Shown: positions 12,241 through 23,920, counted from the first letter of the stretch. The stretch is DNA of 64,000 nt from Talpa occidentalis (GCF_014898055.3 NW_023601104.1:75685106-75749105), one strand, 5' to 3'. The notes: a model not told the origin generated them from the letters alone. Program-made: numbers and translations.

Positions 12241-13792
12241 TGGAAAGCTGTGCCCACCATGTGCACATGCTTTAGAGAGAGGGGAAAGGAAAGGAGGAGG
12301 GGGATTAAGGATTTGATGTACCAGCTGTCCCAAAAGATACAAATTTAATGCTCGTCTCTTGGCTTTGTCGTTGTTGGTAGCAAGTATCTGTGAGGATAGC
12401 TATCTATAATCCCATATTTATAGTCCCATAAAAGAGAAGAAGCCAGCAGACCCAAATCACGGTGTATTCATTTTAAAAGGTGGAGTAATTATATGGCTAT
12501 TTAGAGCCGAGAACAACTGATGCTAGAGATTTAATAGAAAGGCAGTTGTGGTCTGGATGTTTTCTCCCTCTGTGGACTTTGGAGCTAGAGCTTGTCAGTG
12601 CTGTGTACACCGGCGTCTCATTTAATTGTGTGGTTTGTATGTTTGTTTATTAGATGTCATTATTTCTTACGGTCCACTTTGTGCTGGTCTTCTGTTTCAC
12701 ATGAGCTACAGCTAGTAACAAAGTTTGTGTCCAGGGTGTTACATGTTTCCTGAAGACCCCTCCTCATAAAGAAGAAAATGGGCAAAAAGGTTTTTTTGAC
12801 TGCTGCCATCTCTTCTGGAAGGGTTCCTGTGAAGTGCCTACATATCCCTCCTTTGCCTTGAGTACTAGACTTTGAAAACGTAGTAAGATTTATCAAGTTA
12901 ACAGCCTGTGCTTTATTGTCCTGAGATAAATATGGGGGGGGGGAAGTAATAATTTGTATGTGGCCAGCAATCCTTTTTCTGTTTAATTTTGTTTCTAACA
13001 AACTAGACCTGTATCTTAAGTGTGGTTTTTTAACGTAAGAAATCAGCAGCCTTGTGTCTCTGTTGTCCCTCTGTCCAGAATGACTTTCCCCAGCTCCCTC
13101 ATCTCCTTAACCTGTGACTCTTTCAATTGGGCCTATATAAGAATTGTAAACTGCCCCCAGTTCCACCCCAGTGCTCCTTACCCTGTTCTGTTCTTTTTCT
13201 GTAGCAGTGATCACCTTTAATCTGTCTTATGTGTCTTTACTTTGTCCCTCTTCCCTACTAAAACTAAGCTCCAAGAATTGGGTTCTCAGGAAATATATAT
13301 TGTTCAATGTATTGATTTGACCTGAAGGGGACATATTTTTTTCTAATCTATGCTCTCCCCCATACCTGCCACCAGCTGCTACCCTGACCCCTGGCAGAAC
13401 CAGCTGCTGGCATTCCCTTTTGTCTCACACTGGGGTGAGGGCTGTGCAGGATTATCAAGAGATTTGGAGTCAGAAAGGGCATGGAACTGACCACTGAATG
13501 TGTACCAGTGGGCATTTAACTGGGTCAAGTTACTAATCCAGGACAAACATTAGTAAGGAATTATATGACTGGTTAGGGACCGGAGTATGTGACTCCCATT
13601 TCTGACTCAGCTACTGATTTCTGTTGCAGTGTTAGCCATTGTCCAGTTTTATAAATGTTGGGTAGAAATGGGAGTGAATGCATGTGTCCCACTCTGGCTG
13701 CCTCATTTATAGAAGGATCCTCATACATTCAAGGGGGGACCGGGCCAAAGCATTGGAGGGCATGGGAAGCCAGAGCATTGGAGGAGTGTGGA
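12241..13792. other. Intergenic, no gene seen
   Basis: No coding signal on either strand. 13040-13330 looks like a decayed L2-type 3' region ('taagctccaagaattggg'), which I hold weakly. Confidence 0.6.
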
Positions 13793-13955
13793 AGGTGCAG
13801 CAGATCTCTCGTGTCTTGCCCGCTGTTCCCCTCGGCAGATCCACCTGTTTTGCTTCGTACTCTGTCTCCTCTCACCCCACCTCTGGCCTACACTCCAGTT
13901 TTTCTATGCAAAAAATAAAAAAAAAAAAAAAACTGTTTAAAAAAAAACAAAAAAG
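13793..13955 (+). mobile_element. Degraded SINE fragment, plus
   Basis: Only the right two thirds are recognisable ('cagcagatctctcgtgtctt', 'ccgctgttcccctcggcag', then 'aaaaaataaaaaa'). The head is missing or replaced by 'gcattggaggg'-type repeats at 13750-13790. Confidence 0.75.
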
Positions 13956-15032
13956 ATGGGAACGGTTCTCTCAGCAGGAGGACCTGCACGGGCAAAGGCT
14001 GGTAGCACGCAAGCATATGGACTCTGCATAGAAAGCCCACAGACTGCAGGAGAGGTGAGGCGAAAGGTGGCATGCGCAATCTTTGGATGACTTCTACACT
14101 TCCAGATTTCAAATTCTCCAGACAGTTGGACTCAGCCAGGAGCTTGTCGTTGCTGCCTCAACGCCAAGCTCTCTTCACAGGTGCAGTCCGGCTGACCTCT
14201 AAGTGCCTGTCACCACACAGATGGAGGTGCTAGTTCGAAGTTTCTAGATCCTTCCACTCCAGTGGCTCATCGCCACTTCAAGGTGGAGCTTGGTGACTTT
14301 GATCCTCCCTCATCCTTGAGTGTCTCCACCACTTCCTGGCTGGGGCCCAAGGACTCCCTTAATCCCACTTCTGAACATCTGTGTTAGTTATGTACAGAGG
14401 GCCTGGCCCACCTGGGGCTGGTGCCCACTCGTCCTTCTACCCTTTCGTTCTCCCTGCCCAACACTCCTGTGCCCTCTGCTCTCTTATTTAAGGGGGTGCC
14501 CTGGAAGTGTCCCTACCTATTTTCCCTGTGCCTGTGTGCTCAGACCTTTTACCACTGTCTCACCAAAACCTCCACCCTCCACCTCTTCTTTTCCTCCAAC
14601 CTGCCAACCAATGTGAATTGGGTTTTTCCCTGGCCTGGTGGAGGGGAGGCAGGAGGTTGCCAAGGGCAGGAAACTGCTGTGCTTTCTTCTCTCCCTGCCT
14701 TTGCTCTGCTGGGTACTTTGAGAAGCCAGTAAAGAATGTGCTATTGGACTTGGGAAAATAGTCTAAGGATGGCCCCCTTCTAGGAATCCCCAAGATCTCA
14801 AAGTAACGCCCACGGTCTTTTCATTGAGTAAAGATTGAGCTAAGGTCTTTTCATTGAATGAAGATGGAGTTAACACTGGTGCCACTGGCACCAGGTCTGA
14901 TGAACAGCTAATTTGTTCCCTAGGAGAAACTAACACTGTGGCCCTCCCTCAGGCTTTCTGGTAGTGTGTGAGATTGTAACAATAAATGACTGCAGGCTTA
15001 TTCACCAGACTAAATGTATTCTCCCGCCTAAA
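13956..15032. other. Intergenic, no gene seen
   Basis: Mixed-composition DNA without a supported gene. It contains a 30-bp tandem duplication at 14814-14873. Open frames here lack any family resemblance. Confidence 0.6.
14814..14873. repeat. 30-bp tandem duplication
   Basis: Two adjacent units beginning 'ggtcttttcattga' and ending 'gag(c/t)taa', differing at only a few bases. Confidence 0.85.
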
Positions 15033-15048
15033 GAAATAGATTACTTTT

Positions 15049-16165
15049 ATTTTTTTTTTATTGTTATATTCCCCATACAATTGCAGCCCCCCCATTCTGA
15101 CCCCAATCCCTCCCCTCCCGCCCCCGCCCCCCTAAAAGTGTCTCTGGTTCATAGTTTTTTGTTGGTTTTGATTTTCACTTTCTTATAGTTATTCATTTTC
15201 CTGGTCCCTTATTTAAGTTTTCTAGATTCCTGCTATGAGTGAGACCATCCAGTATTTTTCTTTTTCTTTTTGGCTTATTTCGCTGAGCATGATTCCTTCC
15301 AGCGCCATCCATGTTGCTGCAAATTGCATGTGTTTATCTTTTTTGAATGCTGAGTAATATTCCATGGTGTATATGTACCACATCTTCTTGATCCAGTCAT
15401 CTATTTTTGGGCATTTGGGCTGTTTCCAAAGCTTAGCTATTGTAAACAGTGCTGCTATAAACATAGGGGTGCAGGTGTTCTTTGGAATTGATGTTTCTGT
15501 GTCCTTTGGGTAAATACCTAGGAGTGGAATTGCTGGATCATATGGAAGCTCTATGTTTAGTAGGTCCAGAAATCTCCACACAGCTCTCCACAGTGGTTGG
15601 ACCAGTTTGCACTCCCACCAGCAGTGCAGGACAGTTCCTTTTTCTCCACACCCTCGCCAACATTTGTTGTTGCTAGTTTTTTTAATATGTGCCATTCTCA
15701 CTGGTGTGAGATGGTATCTCATGGTAGTTTTGATTTGCATTTCCCTGATGACAAGTGATGTTGAACATTTTTTCATATGCCTGTTGGCCATTTGCATTTC
15801 CTCTTCAGAGAAGTTTCTTTTTAGCTCTTCTGCCCATTTTTGAACTGGATTATTTTCTTTGTTGTTGTTGAGTCTCATCAGCTCTTTGCAGATTTTTGTG
15901 ATCAGTCCTTTATCATTAGTGTTGGGTGCAAAAATGTTCTCCCAGTTGGTGGGGTTTCTCTTTGTTTTTGTTATTGTCTCTTTTGCTGTGCAGAAGCTCT
16001 TTAATTTGATGTAGTCCCAGCTGTTTATCTTTGCCTTCACTATCACTGCTTTGGGTGATGTGTCTGTAAAGATGTCTTTGATGTGCAAATCCCGTAGTGT
16101 TTCGCCTATATTTCCTTCTATATATTTTATGGTTTCAGGTCTTATGTCTAGTTCTTTAATCCATG
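15049..16165 (-). mobile_element. Young 5'-truncated L1, antisense, open ORF2 C terminus
   Basis: On the minus strand the element runs from 16165 to 15049: an open frame of about 310 codons, then a 3' UTR with a G-rich tract and an A-rich tail. The protein is the ORF2p C-terminal part: the sequence contains [20 protein letters not shown] near its end, the cysteine-rich stretch with [18 protein letters not shown] (a CxxxC...HCWWEC zinc-knuckle-like pattern), and ends SLIAGI-stop at about 15222. The endonuclease and reverse-transcriptase domains are absent, so it cannot move. The absence of stops or frameshifts argues for a recent insertion. It is flanked by 'gaaatagattactttt' at 15033-15048 and 16166-16181. 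Confidence 0.95.
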
Positions 16166-16181
16166 GAAATAGATTACTTTT

Positions 16182-16479
16182 TTTTTTTTTTTTTTTTTAA
16201 GATTTATTTATTTATTTATTTATTTATTCATACAAGCACTGGGTACAGTCAGATGCGCGGGAGGGTGAGAGAATTCACCAGAGTCAGAGCAGGATGCAGA
16301 ACAGGCAGAAGGACCGAAGTACACTGCTGAGGGGAGCAGCGGGCGGCAGGAGAGGTCTGCGCGCCATGTGGGACCCTCCTCTGGTGGCCGGGGAGCAGCC
16401 GGGGATCGAACCGGCACTGCAGAGGCTGCGGGCAGCTTCGCAACCCCGCGCTCAACCGCTGCGCCACCGGGGAAGCCCG
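16182..16479 (-). mobile_element. tRNA-derived SINE, minus, 'cactgggtacagtcag' subtype
   Basis: Directly abuts the L1. Flanked by 'gaaatagattactttt' at 16166-16181 and 16480-16495, the same target sequence as the L1. Little diverged. Confidence 0.94.
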
Positions 16480-16495
16480 GAAATAGATTACTTTT

Positions 16496-18270
16496 AGCAG
16501 TCACTTTAGTATCTACATTTTTATCTACTTACCCACGAGGGGGAGCACTGAATAACTTCAGAGTTTCTAAGCTGCTTGCTGCCCACAGCCATGCTCTGGA
16601 ATGCCAAAAACTCGCCTTAGTGCTGCAACATTGCTGGCAGGCTGGCAGGGCAGTAAGGTTCTTTGCACCCCCCAGAAACACTTCTACATTGGCATGCCTT
16701 GGGTGTGAGCAGTTGTTAGACAATGAGAGGACAGTAGAAGCTAGCAAGAGGCTGATCCTGCTGATGAGAACAGATCTAAAACATGGGACTCTCCGTATTG
16801 GGACATCTGGAATGTGCGACTGCCCAGAGAGAGCAGCTGGGCTGTGCCCACACAGGCTCTCTTTTGGGCCCCCACCCCTTTAGCCCTTTGGCCCACTAGC
16901 TTCTAACCTGCATGTAGTCCCTTTACCCTGACTCCCCTCCTTCAGTTTCTCCCAGAGGTGCAGCCAAGCCCTGCAGTGGGTAAAGGAGCACAAAACCCAC
17001 CCCGGCCTTAGCAAATGTATTCAAAGTAGGAATACAATTAAAGACACAAATGTTTTCATCCTCAGGTGGGGAAGAGGCTTTTCATGCTTCTCAGGTGTCT
17101 CAGAACCAGTGGGGCAGGAGCAGGGCAAAACCCTGATAGGTCAGGGCCAGATTGTAGAGGGTGTTATAGTCAAAGGTCAGAAGTTGGGAGCTGAAGTTGA
17201 ATGGAGATCCTGAAGAGGGTTTGAAGCAGGAGACTCATGTAATCAGCTTTGAGCCTTGAAAAGATACATGAGTGATGGTGGCAAGCTGGGATTCCTTGGG
17301 GGATACTGCTGTAGGTGCAGAGGCATCTGAAGGGCCATTATTGTAGAGTCCAAGTGGAAGAGGATTACGTGAAGTAAGCTGGGAGGCCCAGAGAAGTCCA
17401 GGGATTATTCCTGATTCACACAGCTTATGGGCAGTGGTCAGACTCAAATCCATAGCATTAAAGCAGGTGACAAGTCTGCCATCTAAAAACTGCTTTTACC
17501 AGCCCCCCAAAGATTCTGTGTTATAGATGAGGAAAAGCTGAGGGCAGCAAGGTCAGTCTCCACTTAGTTGCAAACAAACATGGAACAGCAGCCAAAGTGA
17601 TGATCAATCAATTCAGTAAGCATTTGTTGAGCAACTACTATGTGCCTGGAATCTGTGCTCAGGAGCTCACAGTCTGGAAGGGATGCAAGCACATAGAGAA
17701 AAAATGAACAGGACATACAGACTGTGCTAGCATGGAAGGAGGGCAAAGAAACCAAAAGGAGGGGTGTAGTTTTAGCTGATTTGGTGCCATACCCTGTGGA
17801 ATACAGAACAGGACCCTGAATGATGGAATTGGACTGGAGGAGGGAAAGAGGTTGCCTGGAGGAGATCTGGCGCTGCAGCAAGTTCTAGTTTGATGTCCAA
17901 ATCTTTGCCTCTTCTGATTCTTGGTCCTGTAAGTATATTTGCAGAGGTCCCAGCCATCAGACTGACAGGACAGCTTAGGGAGCCCAGAGTCCTAAATCCT
18001 TTACTTGGCACCAGGTGGAAAAGACATGGCCAGCCTGCCTGAGGATGGGGTCAGGGACAGAGAGGACCGGGAGCTAAGGAGGTGGCCTTATGAGATGAGC
18101 CTCTTTTGTTCAGGTTGCTGGGAGCTTTTGAGACCCAGTGAGGATGACTCCAGAGAGACCCTTGTGATCATTTCCTGTTGAGGATGTCCTTTTGCCCATT
18201 CCTGCATGGGGTGGGTTAAAGAAGATGCTGACATCTGGCTCTCTTGGACCCAGTCAGTACTAAAACGTTG
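16496..18270. other. Intergenic, no gene seen
   Basis: No supported gene. An antisense L2 remnant is likely at 17105-17290, and MIR/L2-like text at about 17600-17720 ('aagcatttgttgagcaacta'). Confidence 0.6.
17105..17290 (-). mobile_element. L2 remnant, antisense
   Basis: Order 'ggtcagggccagattgtaga', 'gggtttgaagcaggagac' and 'catgtaatcagc' follows the antisense of the L2 ORF2 C-terminal region. Confidence 0.5.
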
Positions 18271-18515
18271 ACCCTGGTGGCGCAAGGAATTAAGCACAGC
18301 ACTTTGAAGCTATCCTCAGGCTCTGCAGCATGAGTTTGATCCCCACCCTGCCAGGGAGCTAACCCATATGCGCAGCAGACCTCTCCTATCTCGCCTGCCA
18401 TTCCCCTCAGCAGTGTATTTCAGTTAATCTGCCTGTTCTGCTTCCCACTCTGTCTCTGGTGAATCCTCTCACCACCACCACCACCCCTCAACCCCGCCGG
18501 CCCTGAACCTCTGAT
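18271..18515 (+). mobile_element. tRNA-derived SINE, plus, older copy
   Basis: From 'accctggtggcgcaaggaat' through 'cagcagacctctcctatctc' and 'ctctgtctctggtgaatcct' to a (cac)n run. The A-rich tail is lost. Confidence 0.88.
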
Positions 18516-18531
18516 ACCTGTTTGTTTGTTT

Positions 18532-18800
18532 GTTTTTTAAGATTTATTTATTTATGCATACTAGAGCTGGGGTACAGGCCAGAGATGCAGGGGTTGAGAG
18601 GATCTACCAGAGACAGAGTGGGGAACAGAACAGGCAGACTGACCAAAACACACTGCTGAGGGGAGCAGCAGGTGAGACAGGAGAGGTCTGCCTCGCCATG
18701 TGGGTTTCTCCTTGGTCGGCCGGAGATTGAACTCGTGCTATAGAGGCTGTGGATTGCATCATAGTGCAGTGCTTAACCCCTTGCACCACAAGGGAGGTCT
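18532..18800 (-). mobile_element. tRNA-derived SINE, minus
   Basis: Tail 'aagatttatttatttatgca' to head 'caccacaagggaggtc'. Target duplication 'atacctgttt' at about 18518 and 18807. It sits directly after an oppositely oriented SINE, forming an inverted SINE pair. Confidence 0.92.
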
Positions 18801-18859
18801 GCTAATACCTGTTTCATGGAACAATGTTACTGTCACATGAGCCTACAGATTATGGATAA

Positions 18860-19398
18860 AAGCAATATTATGAATATGTATGTTATTTTGTGCAGTTAAG
18901 AAAATCAACAAAATGAAAAGGCAACCTATAGAATGGGAGAAAATGTTTGCAAACCATCTGTCTGATAAGGGGTTAGTATCCAAAATATAGAAACAACTCA
19001 TACAACTCAATAGCAAAAAAAAAAAGAAAAAAAAATTGATTAGAAAATGAACAAGGACCTGAATAAACATATTTCAAAGAAGAGATACAAATAGCCAGCA
19101 GGTACATGAAAAGGTGTTCTGCATAATTAATCATCAAGGAAATGCAAATCCAAACCACAAGATATCACTTCACACATATTCAGGTAGTTATTGTCAAAAA
19201 GAGGAGAGAAGTGTCGGCAAGGATGTGGAGTAAAGGGAACTCTTGTGCTCTGCAGTGGGAATGTAAATTGGTGCAGTCATTATAGGAAAAAGTATAGCGG
19301 TTCCTCAAAAAATTAAAAATAAAGCTACCATATGATCCAGTAATCCCACTTTGGAAATAATATCCAAAGGAAATGAAATCAGCGTCCTGAAGAGACAC
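18860..19398 (+). mobile_element. Old L1, sense, ORF2 C-terminal region, first part
   Basis: Typical decayed L1 ORF2 text: 'caaaatatagaaacaactca', 'ggaaatgcaaatccaaacca', 'accatatgatccagtaatcc'. Interrupted by a DNA transposon and resumed at 19717. Confidence 0.9.
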
Positions 19399-19716
19399 AG
19401 TGGACTCCCTTCTCCATAGGGGGTACATTCTCAGATCCCCATAAATGCCTGGAAGTATGGACAGTACTGAACCCTATCTATACTGTTTTTTCCTATACAT
19501 ACCTATTATGATAAAGTTTAATTTATAAATTAGACACTGTATGAGATTAACAAACATAACTAATAATAAGAGTGATTATAACAATATGCTGTCATCAAAA
19601 TTATGTGACTATGGTCTCAAAATACTTTATTGTATGTAATATTTTGGGGCCTCAGTTGACTACAGATAACTGAAACAATAGAAAGCCAAACTGCAGATGA
19701 GTAGGGATTATTGTAT
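19399..19716. mobile_element. Tigger-like DNA transposon nested in the L1
   Basis: 'gggtacattctcagatcccc', 'gttttttcctatacatacct', 'gataaagtttaatttataaa' and 'gtatgtaatattttggggcc' recall a non-autonomous TcMar-Tigger element. It splits a continuous L1. The family is named from memory. Confidence 0.6.
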
Positions 19717-20350
19717 CTGTACCCCTGTGTTCACTGCAGCATTATTCTCAATAGTCAAGATAATGAAACAACCTAAATGTCCACCAATGGATGAGATTTA
19801 AAAAATGTGGTTTATATGTGCATGTGAGAGCATGTGCACACAAGCCCACGTGGATGAAATACTATTCAGCCCTCACAAAAGAAAATCTAACATTTGCAAC
19901 AACATGGATAAACCTGGAGGGCATCATGCTAAGTGAAACAAGCCAGACACAAAGACAAATGCTGTATGACCTCACTCATGCGGAATTTTAAAAAGTGAAA
20001 TCCATAGAACCAGAGAGTAGAATGGTGGTTATCAGAGCTGGGGGTAGAGAAATGGGGAGATGTTAGTCAAAGGGTATAAACTTTCATTTATAAGAGGGAT
20101 AAGGTCTGGGGATCTAATGTGCAGTTCATTATACTTGAAGTTTGCTAACAGAATAAATCTTAAGTGTTCTTAACACACACACAAAGGTATGTGTGGTAAT
20201 AGATGTGTTAACTCACTTGGTTATGGTAACATTTCTCAATGTATGTGTATATTAGACCATCACATGTACATCTTTTAAAAATCATGTTGTAAAATCTAAC
20301 TATATACAATTTTTATTTGTCAGTCATACCTCAATAAAGCTGGGGAGAAA
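19717..20350 (+). mobile_element. Old L1, sense, ORF2 end and 3' UTR
   Basis: Continues after the transposon: 'tgttcactgcagcattattc', 'aacaacatggataaacctgg', 'atgctaagtgaaacaagcca', then the L1M-type 3' UTR with 'acttgaagtttgctaacaga' and an A-rich end. Confidence 0.9.
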
Positions 20351-21479
20351 ATAAAAGCTATAAGAAAAAGAAAATTTATGTTCATTATTTGGATTCCATC
20401 CCTGAGTACAGTTAAGAGGCAGGAATTTCATAGTTGTATGTAGATTTGCATATTCAGTTCTACAGGAACTTTGAGTCTTAGGTGAGTTGGCAATTGAGAT
20501 AAATTACGAGGGAAAGGCAGAGAGGGAGGTCTAGCATTTGCCACAGCGGTGTGCGTGCTGCAGTATGACAGGTCTGGGCTTAGGGTTCAGACCAAGGCAA
20601 GTATATGATCCTGCCACTTTCCTCCATTTAACACATCATGTTCCAGGAAATGATTAGCTGAGACAGACTTTTTGAATTTCATTTTTCTCAGTTGGAAAAG
20701 AAAAGCATTATGTACCTCATTGGGACTGGGATACAGTATAAGAAAGATAATTAGAACATCCGCTCCATATCTGAGCAGGTAGGGCTCTCAGGACCTGAAT
20801 TTCCATCCCTGCCTGGTTTCACTTAGTTCCTGATAAGCCTGGCACTTATCTTGGTGCACACTCGGTCTGGGGCACTGCATTGGCACCAAGCTTGTTTTGT
20901 CTTCTGCAGGACTATGTGCCAGGCACACAGCACTCTCACTGGGAGTACACTGGGGCAGAGAACACAATGGAAGCAGGAACAGCTTCTCTGAAGGCTGACT
21001 TGGCATGACCTGGGCTGGTAATGGGAAGCAGAAGCCACTGAAATATGGAGTACTTGATGAAACCCATGTTGCGGCCCTGGTGATCTTTCCACCAGCCTTA
21101 ACAGCTATTAAGAAGCTCTGTTCAAATATTCTGTATGCAGAGGGAATGGGCAAAAATTAGTTTATCTTTGCCACCAAAGACACATGGACTGTATTTCTTT
21201 CACTGAAGAAACACTCTTTCCCAGGAACTTTCTGGGCACACTCAGCCCTTTTTGGGAAAGAATTCCTTGAGAATGGGCTTCCAGGTAACCTGCCTTTCTC
21301 CCCTCTAGGGCTATCGAGCACACCACTAGTCCATTACAAGCGACCAAAACTGGCACCAACCTGATTAAGCAGAAAAGGAATTAATTAGCGAACTAGGCCT
21401 GACCTGAGGTGAAGCTTCCAGGAATGCTACCCAGAACCAAACTGCAGAAGCAACCCAAGAAGCAAGCTGCTGCTTGTGT
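20351..21479. other. Intergenic, no gene seen
   Basis: Unique-looking DNA with no supported gene, RNA gene or recognised repeat. Confidence 0.6.
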
Positions 21480-21690
21480 GTGTGTGTTAAGAACACCTAA
21501 GATTTATTCTGTTAGCAAACTTCAAGTATTATGAACTGTTGGCAAACTTCAAGTATTATTCAGCCCTTAAAAAGGAAATCTAGCATTTGCAACAACATGG
21601 ATAAACCTGGAGGGCATCATGCTAAGTGAAATAAGCCAGACACAAAGACAAATACTGTATGACCTCACTTATATGTGAAATTTTAAAAAA
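21480..21690 (-). mobile_element. Rearranged L1 fragment (3' UTR piece plus inverted ORF2 end)
   Basis: 21480-21540 is the reverse complement of the L1 3' UTR seen at about 20130-20185. 21565-21690 is the sense ORF2 end seen at about 19866-19990. A duplicated 'caaacttcaagtatta' lies at the junction. Read on the minus strand this is an inverted 5' part followed by a sense 3' part. Confidence 0.8.
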
Positions 21691-22771
21691 CCCCAGAGCA
21701 CTTGGGGTTGTACTTGTGTGGTGGCCGGAGCCCCCAGCCTATGACTGTCACTGCAGCTGGTGCAAATGTGACTTGCTGCTTTGGGATGCAAACTTGCCAC
21801 CACAGCTGACCCCCAAAGCAAGTCCAATGCTCTTGCACCATCTTCCCTTGAGAAACTTGCATTTTTCTTCTTGACAAAAACTTGTTTGTCATCTGCAACT
21901 CAAAGTCCTGTCCTGGTGCCCCTGACCAGTAAACTATACACCACAGGCTTCTAACACATGTTTTTTAGCTCCCATCTGGGTAAAGCAAGACTCCTAAAGT
22001 GGTAAATTTTCTAAGCATTAGGACAGATATCAAAATAGCCAAAAAACATGTGAAATGTCTATTTTACACTCTGGTTGTGGGCTCTTGTCATCTTCCAAGT
22101 TCTGTCCTCTCCCACCGGGTGGACCCAAAGAGGCACACGAACCATGGGAGGGGCACATGGGGATTCAGATGGGTCCCTTTGGGTAGTGAGCAACAAGAGG
22201 TCGCTGCCTGGGTTTGGGAACCCAAGGGTTGCTTAGGACAATGACACCAGGGCACGGGAGCCCTTGAGGAGGCCCCTTCTTAATGAGGCATACAAGATAT
22301 TAGACCTGTGGGAGCATGTAGAGAGGGTCCCAAACTCAAACACCCACTAGGAGGAGCCAAGCACATAAGTGAGCAAAGAACAAGAGGGGATGGTGGTTCT
22401 GGAAATGGAACCATTTTCAAAATGGAAAATACCATTTTAGGCATTAACATTGGAAATTTTACAGTGTGTCAGTATTGAGAAGCATCTGGAAGTTGTTTGG
22501 AAGGGAGTGGAGGATGGGGAGTTGACTAGACTGGAGCATGAGGGAACTTTCTGGGTGATGGAAATATTCTGCCTCTTGCTTTCATTGGTGGTTACTCAGT
22601 GTGTACATTCATCAATTAAACTTCATCAAATACTTGAGATCTGTGCATTTTACCATCTAATAATTATTCCTCAATTTTGTACTTGAGCAAGGTAGTAAAG
22701 TAGTATATTTATAAAGTGATTTGGCTTTCGGTCTATCCATATAGAATCAGGGACCCTGAGGGACTAAGTGA
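21691..22771. other. Intergenic, upstream of PLEKHD1
   Basis: No gene seen. It is the last 1 kb before the SINE that borders the CpG island. Confidence 0.6.
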
Positions 22772-22774
22772 TAT

Positions 22775-23035
22775 TTTTTTAAGATTTATTTTTTATTTAT
22801 CCAATAACTGGGTTACAGGCCAGAGGCACGGGAGGATTCACCAGAGACAGAGTGGGGAGCAGAACAGGCAGAAGGGGCAATGTACACTGCTGAGGGGAAC
22901 AGAGGGTGAGACAGGAGAGGTCCGCTGCACCATGTGGGTATCTCCCTGGCTGGCCGGGAATTGAACCCGCGCTGCAGAGGCTGCGGACAGCTTCACAGCG
23001 CTGCGCTCAACCCGCTGCGCCGCCGGGGAGGCCCG
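22775..23035 (-). mobile_element. tRNA-derived SINE, minus, bordering the CpG island
   Basis: T-run and 'aagatttattttttatttat' to 'gcgccgccggggaggccc'. Target duplication 'gggactaagtgat' before (about 22760) and after (from 23036). Its head is itself CpG-rich and merges into the island. Confidence 0.94.
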
Positions 23036-23920
23036 GGACTAAGTGATTTTGCCCAGAGCGCAGGCGAACCCTGACTACCCAGAGCTGGCGGGTGGGTCCA
23101 GGGCAGGCAGGGGTGGTGGCCCGCAGCGGCGTCCAGGGGGCCGCATCTTGTGCAAACTCACTCCCTCGCTAACACAGCCTTTCCGCGGGCAGTGCCCAGG
23201 GACCAGACAGACGTCTGCCCCGGCCCGAAAGTGAGACGGCCACCTCGGGCTGGCGGGGAGACGAGCGGAAGCGAGGGGATCGCCTGGCCCAGGGAGCACC
23301 AGCCAGTCGCGCAGACAAATCACGACTCCACCTGCACTGACTGTGCGGCATGGGCACTGAGTGCCAACTGCCAACGCAGACAGCCAAGTGCTGGGAAAAG
23401 AAATCCGAGCCCCGCGAGGTGGCTGCGGTGCAAAGTGAACCCCCTGCGGAGGCGGGCAGGGGCGGGCAGGGGCGGGGGGGCCGCCAGCGCAGACAGCCGG
23501 CGCTCCGGGGGCGCCTCGGGCACTTACCCAAGTCTCACCTGGCCACCAACCTGCCCACGGAGGCTGGGGCATCTCCTCCCCTCTGGCGGGAAAGCAAGGC
23601 TCATCGCGGCTTCAGGGAGCTGTCTGAGGACTGAGTTGGGGTTCCCAGCCTGATTTGGTTGTCGGACACCAGACCCCGGCTCCTTGCTCGCCCCTCCCCG
23701 GGGGCGCGGGCGTCTTTGCAGGAGGGACTCCAAGCCCGCCGCAGAGCAGGAGCGCCCGGTGGCCAGCGGGGGCTAGTCCCGAGGACGCCCGAGGAGGAAG
23801 CCGCGGGCGAGACGGGCGCCCGGGAGGGGGTGCGGAGCGCTGGGGCCGCATCCCGGAGCTGAGCGACCCGCCGGGCCCTTCCGGACGCTCAGCCCGGCCC
23901 TCCCGCCGGCGCCCGAACTG

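Noticed and set aside
15222..16088. 288-codon open frame on the minus strand as a possible gene
   Set aside because: It is the C-terminal part of L1 ORF2 in a 5'-truncated insertion with target duplications, without promoter or N-terminal domains.
22900..23035. tRNA gene suggested by B-box-like 'ggatcgaac' or 'ggttcgat' motifs
   Set aside because: The motif is in the heads of all the SINE copies and belongs to the tRNA-derived promoter of the SINE. No copy folds into a complete cloverleaf with conserved arms.
23075..23653. Open frames of 165-167 codons on both strands in the CpG island
   Set aside because: High G+C removes stop codons in all frames. Composition is low-complexity Pro/Arg/Gly/Ala with no family resemblance, and frames overlap on both strands.
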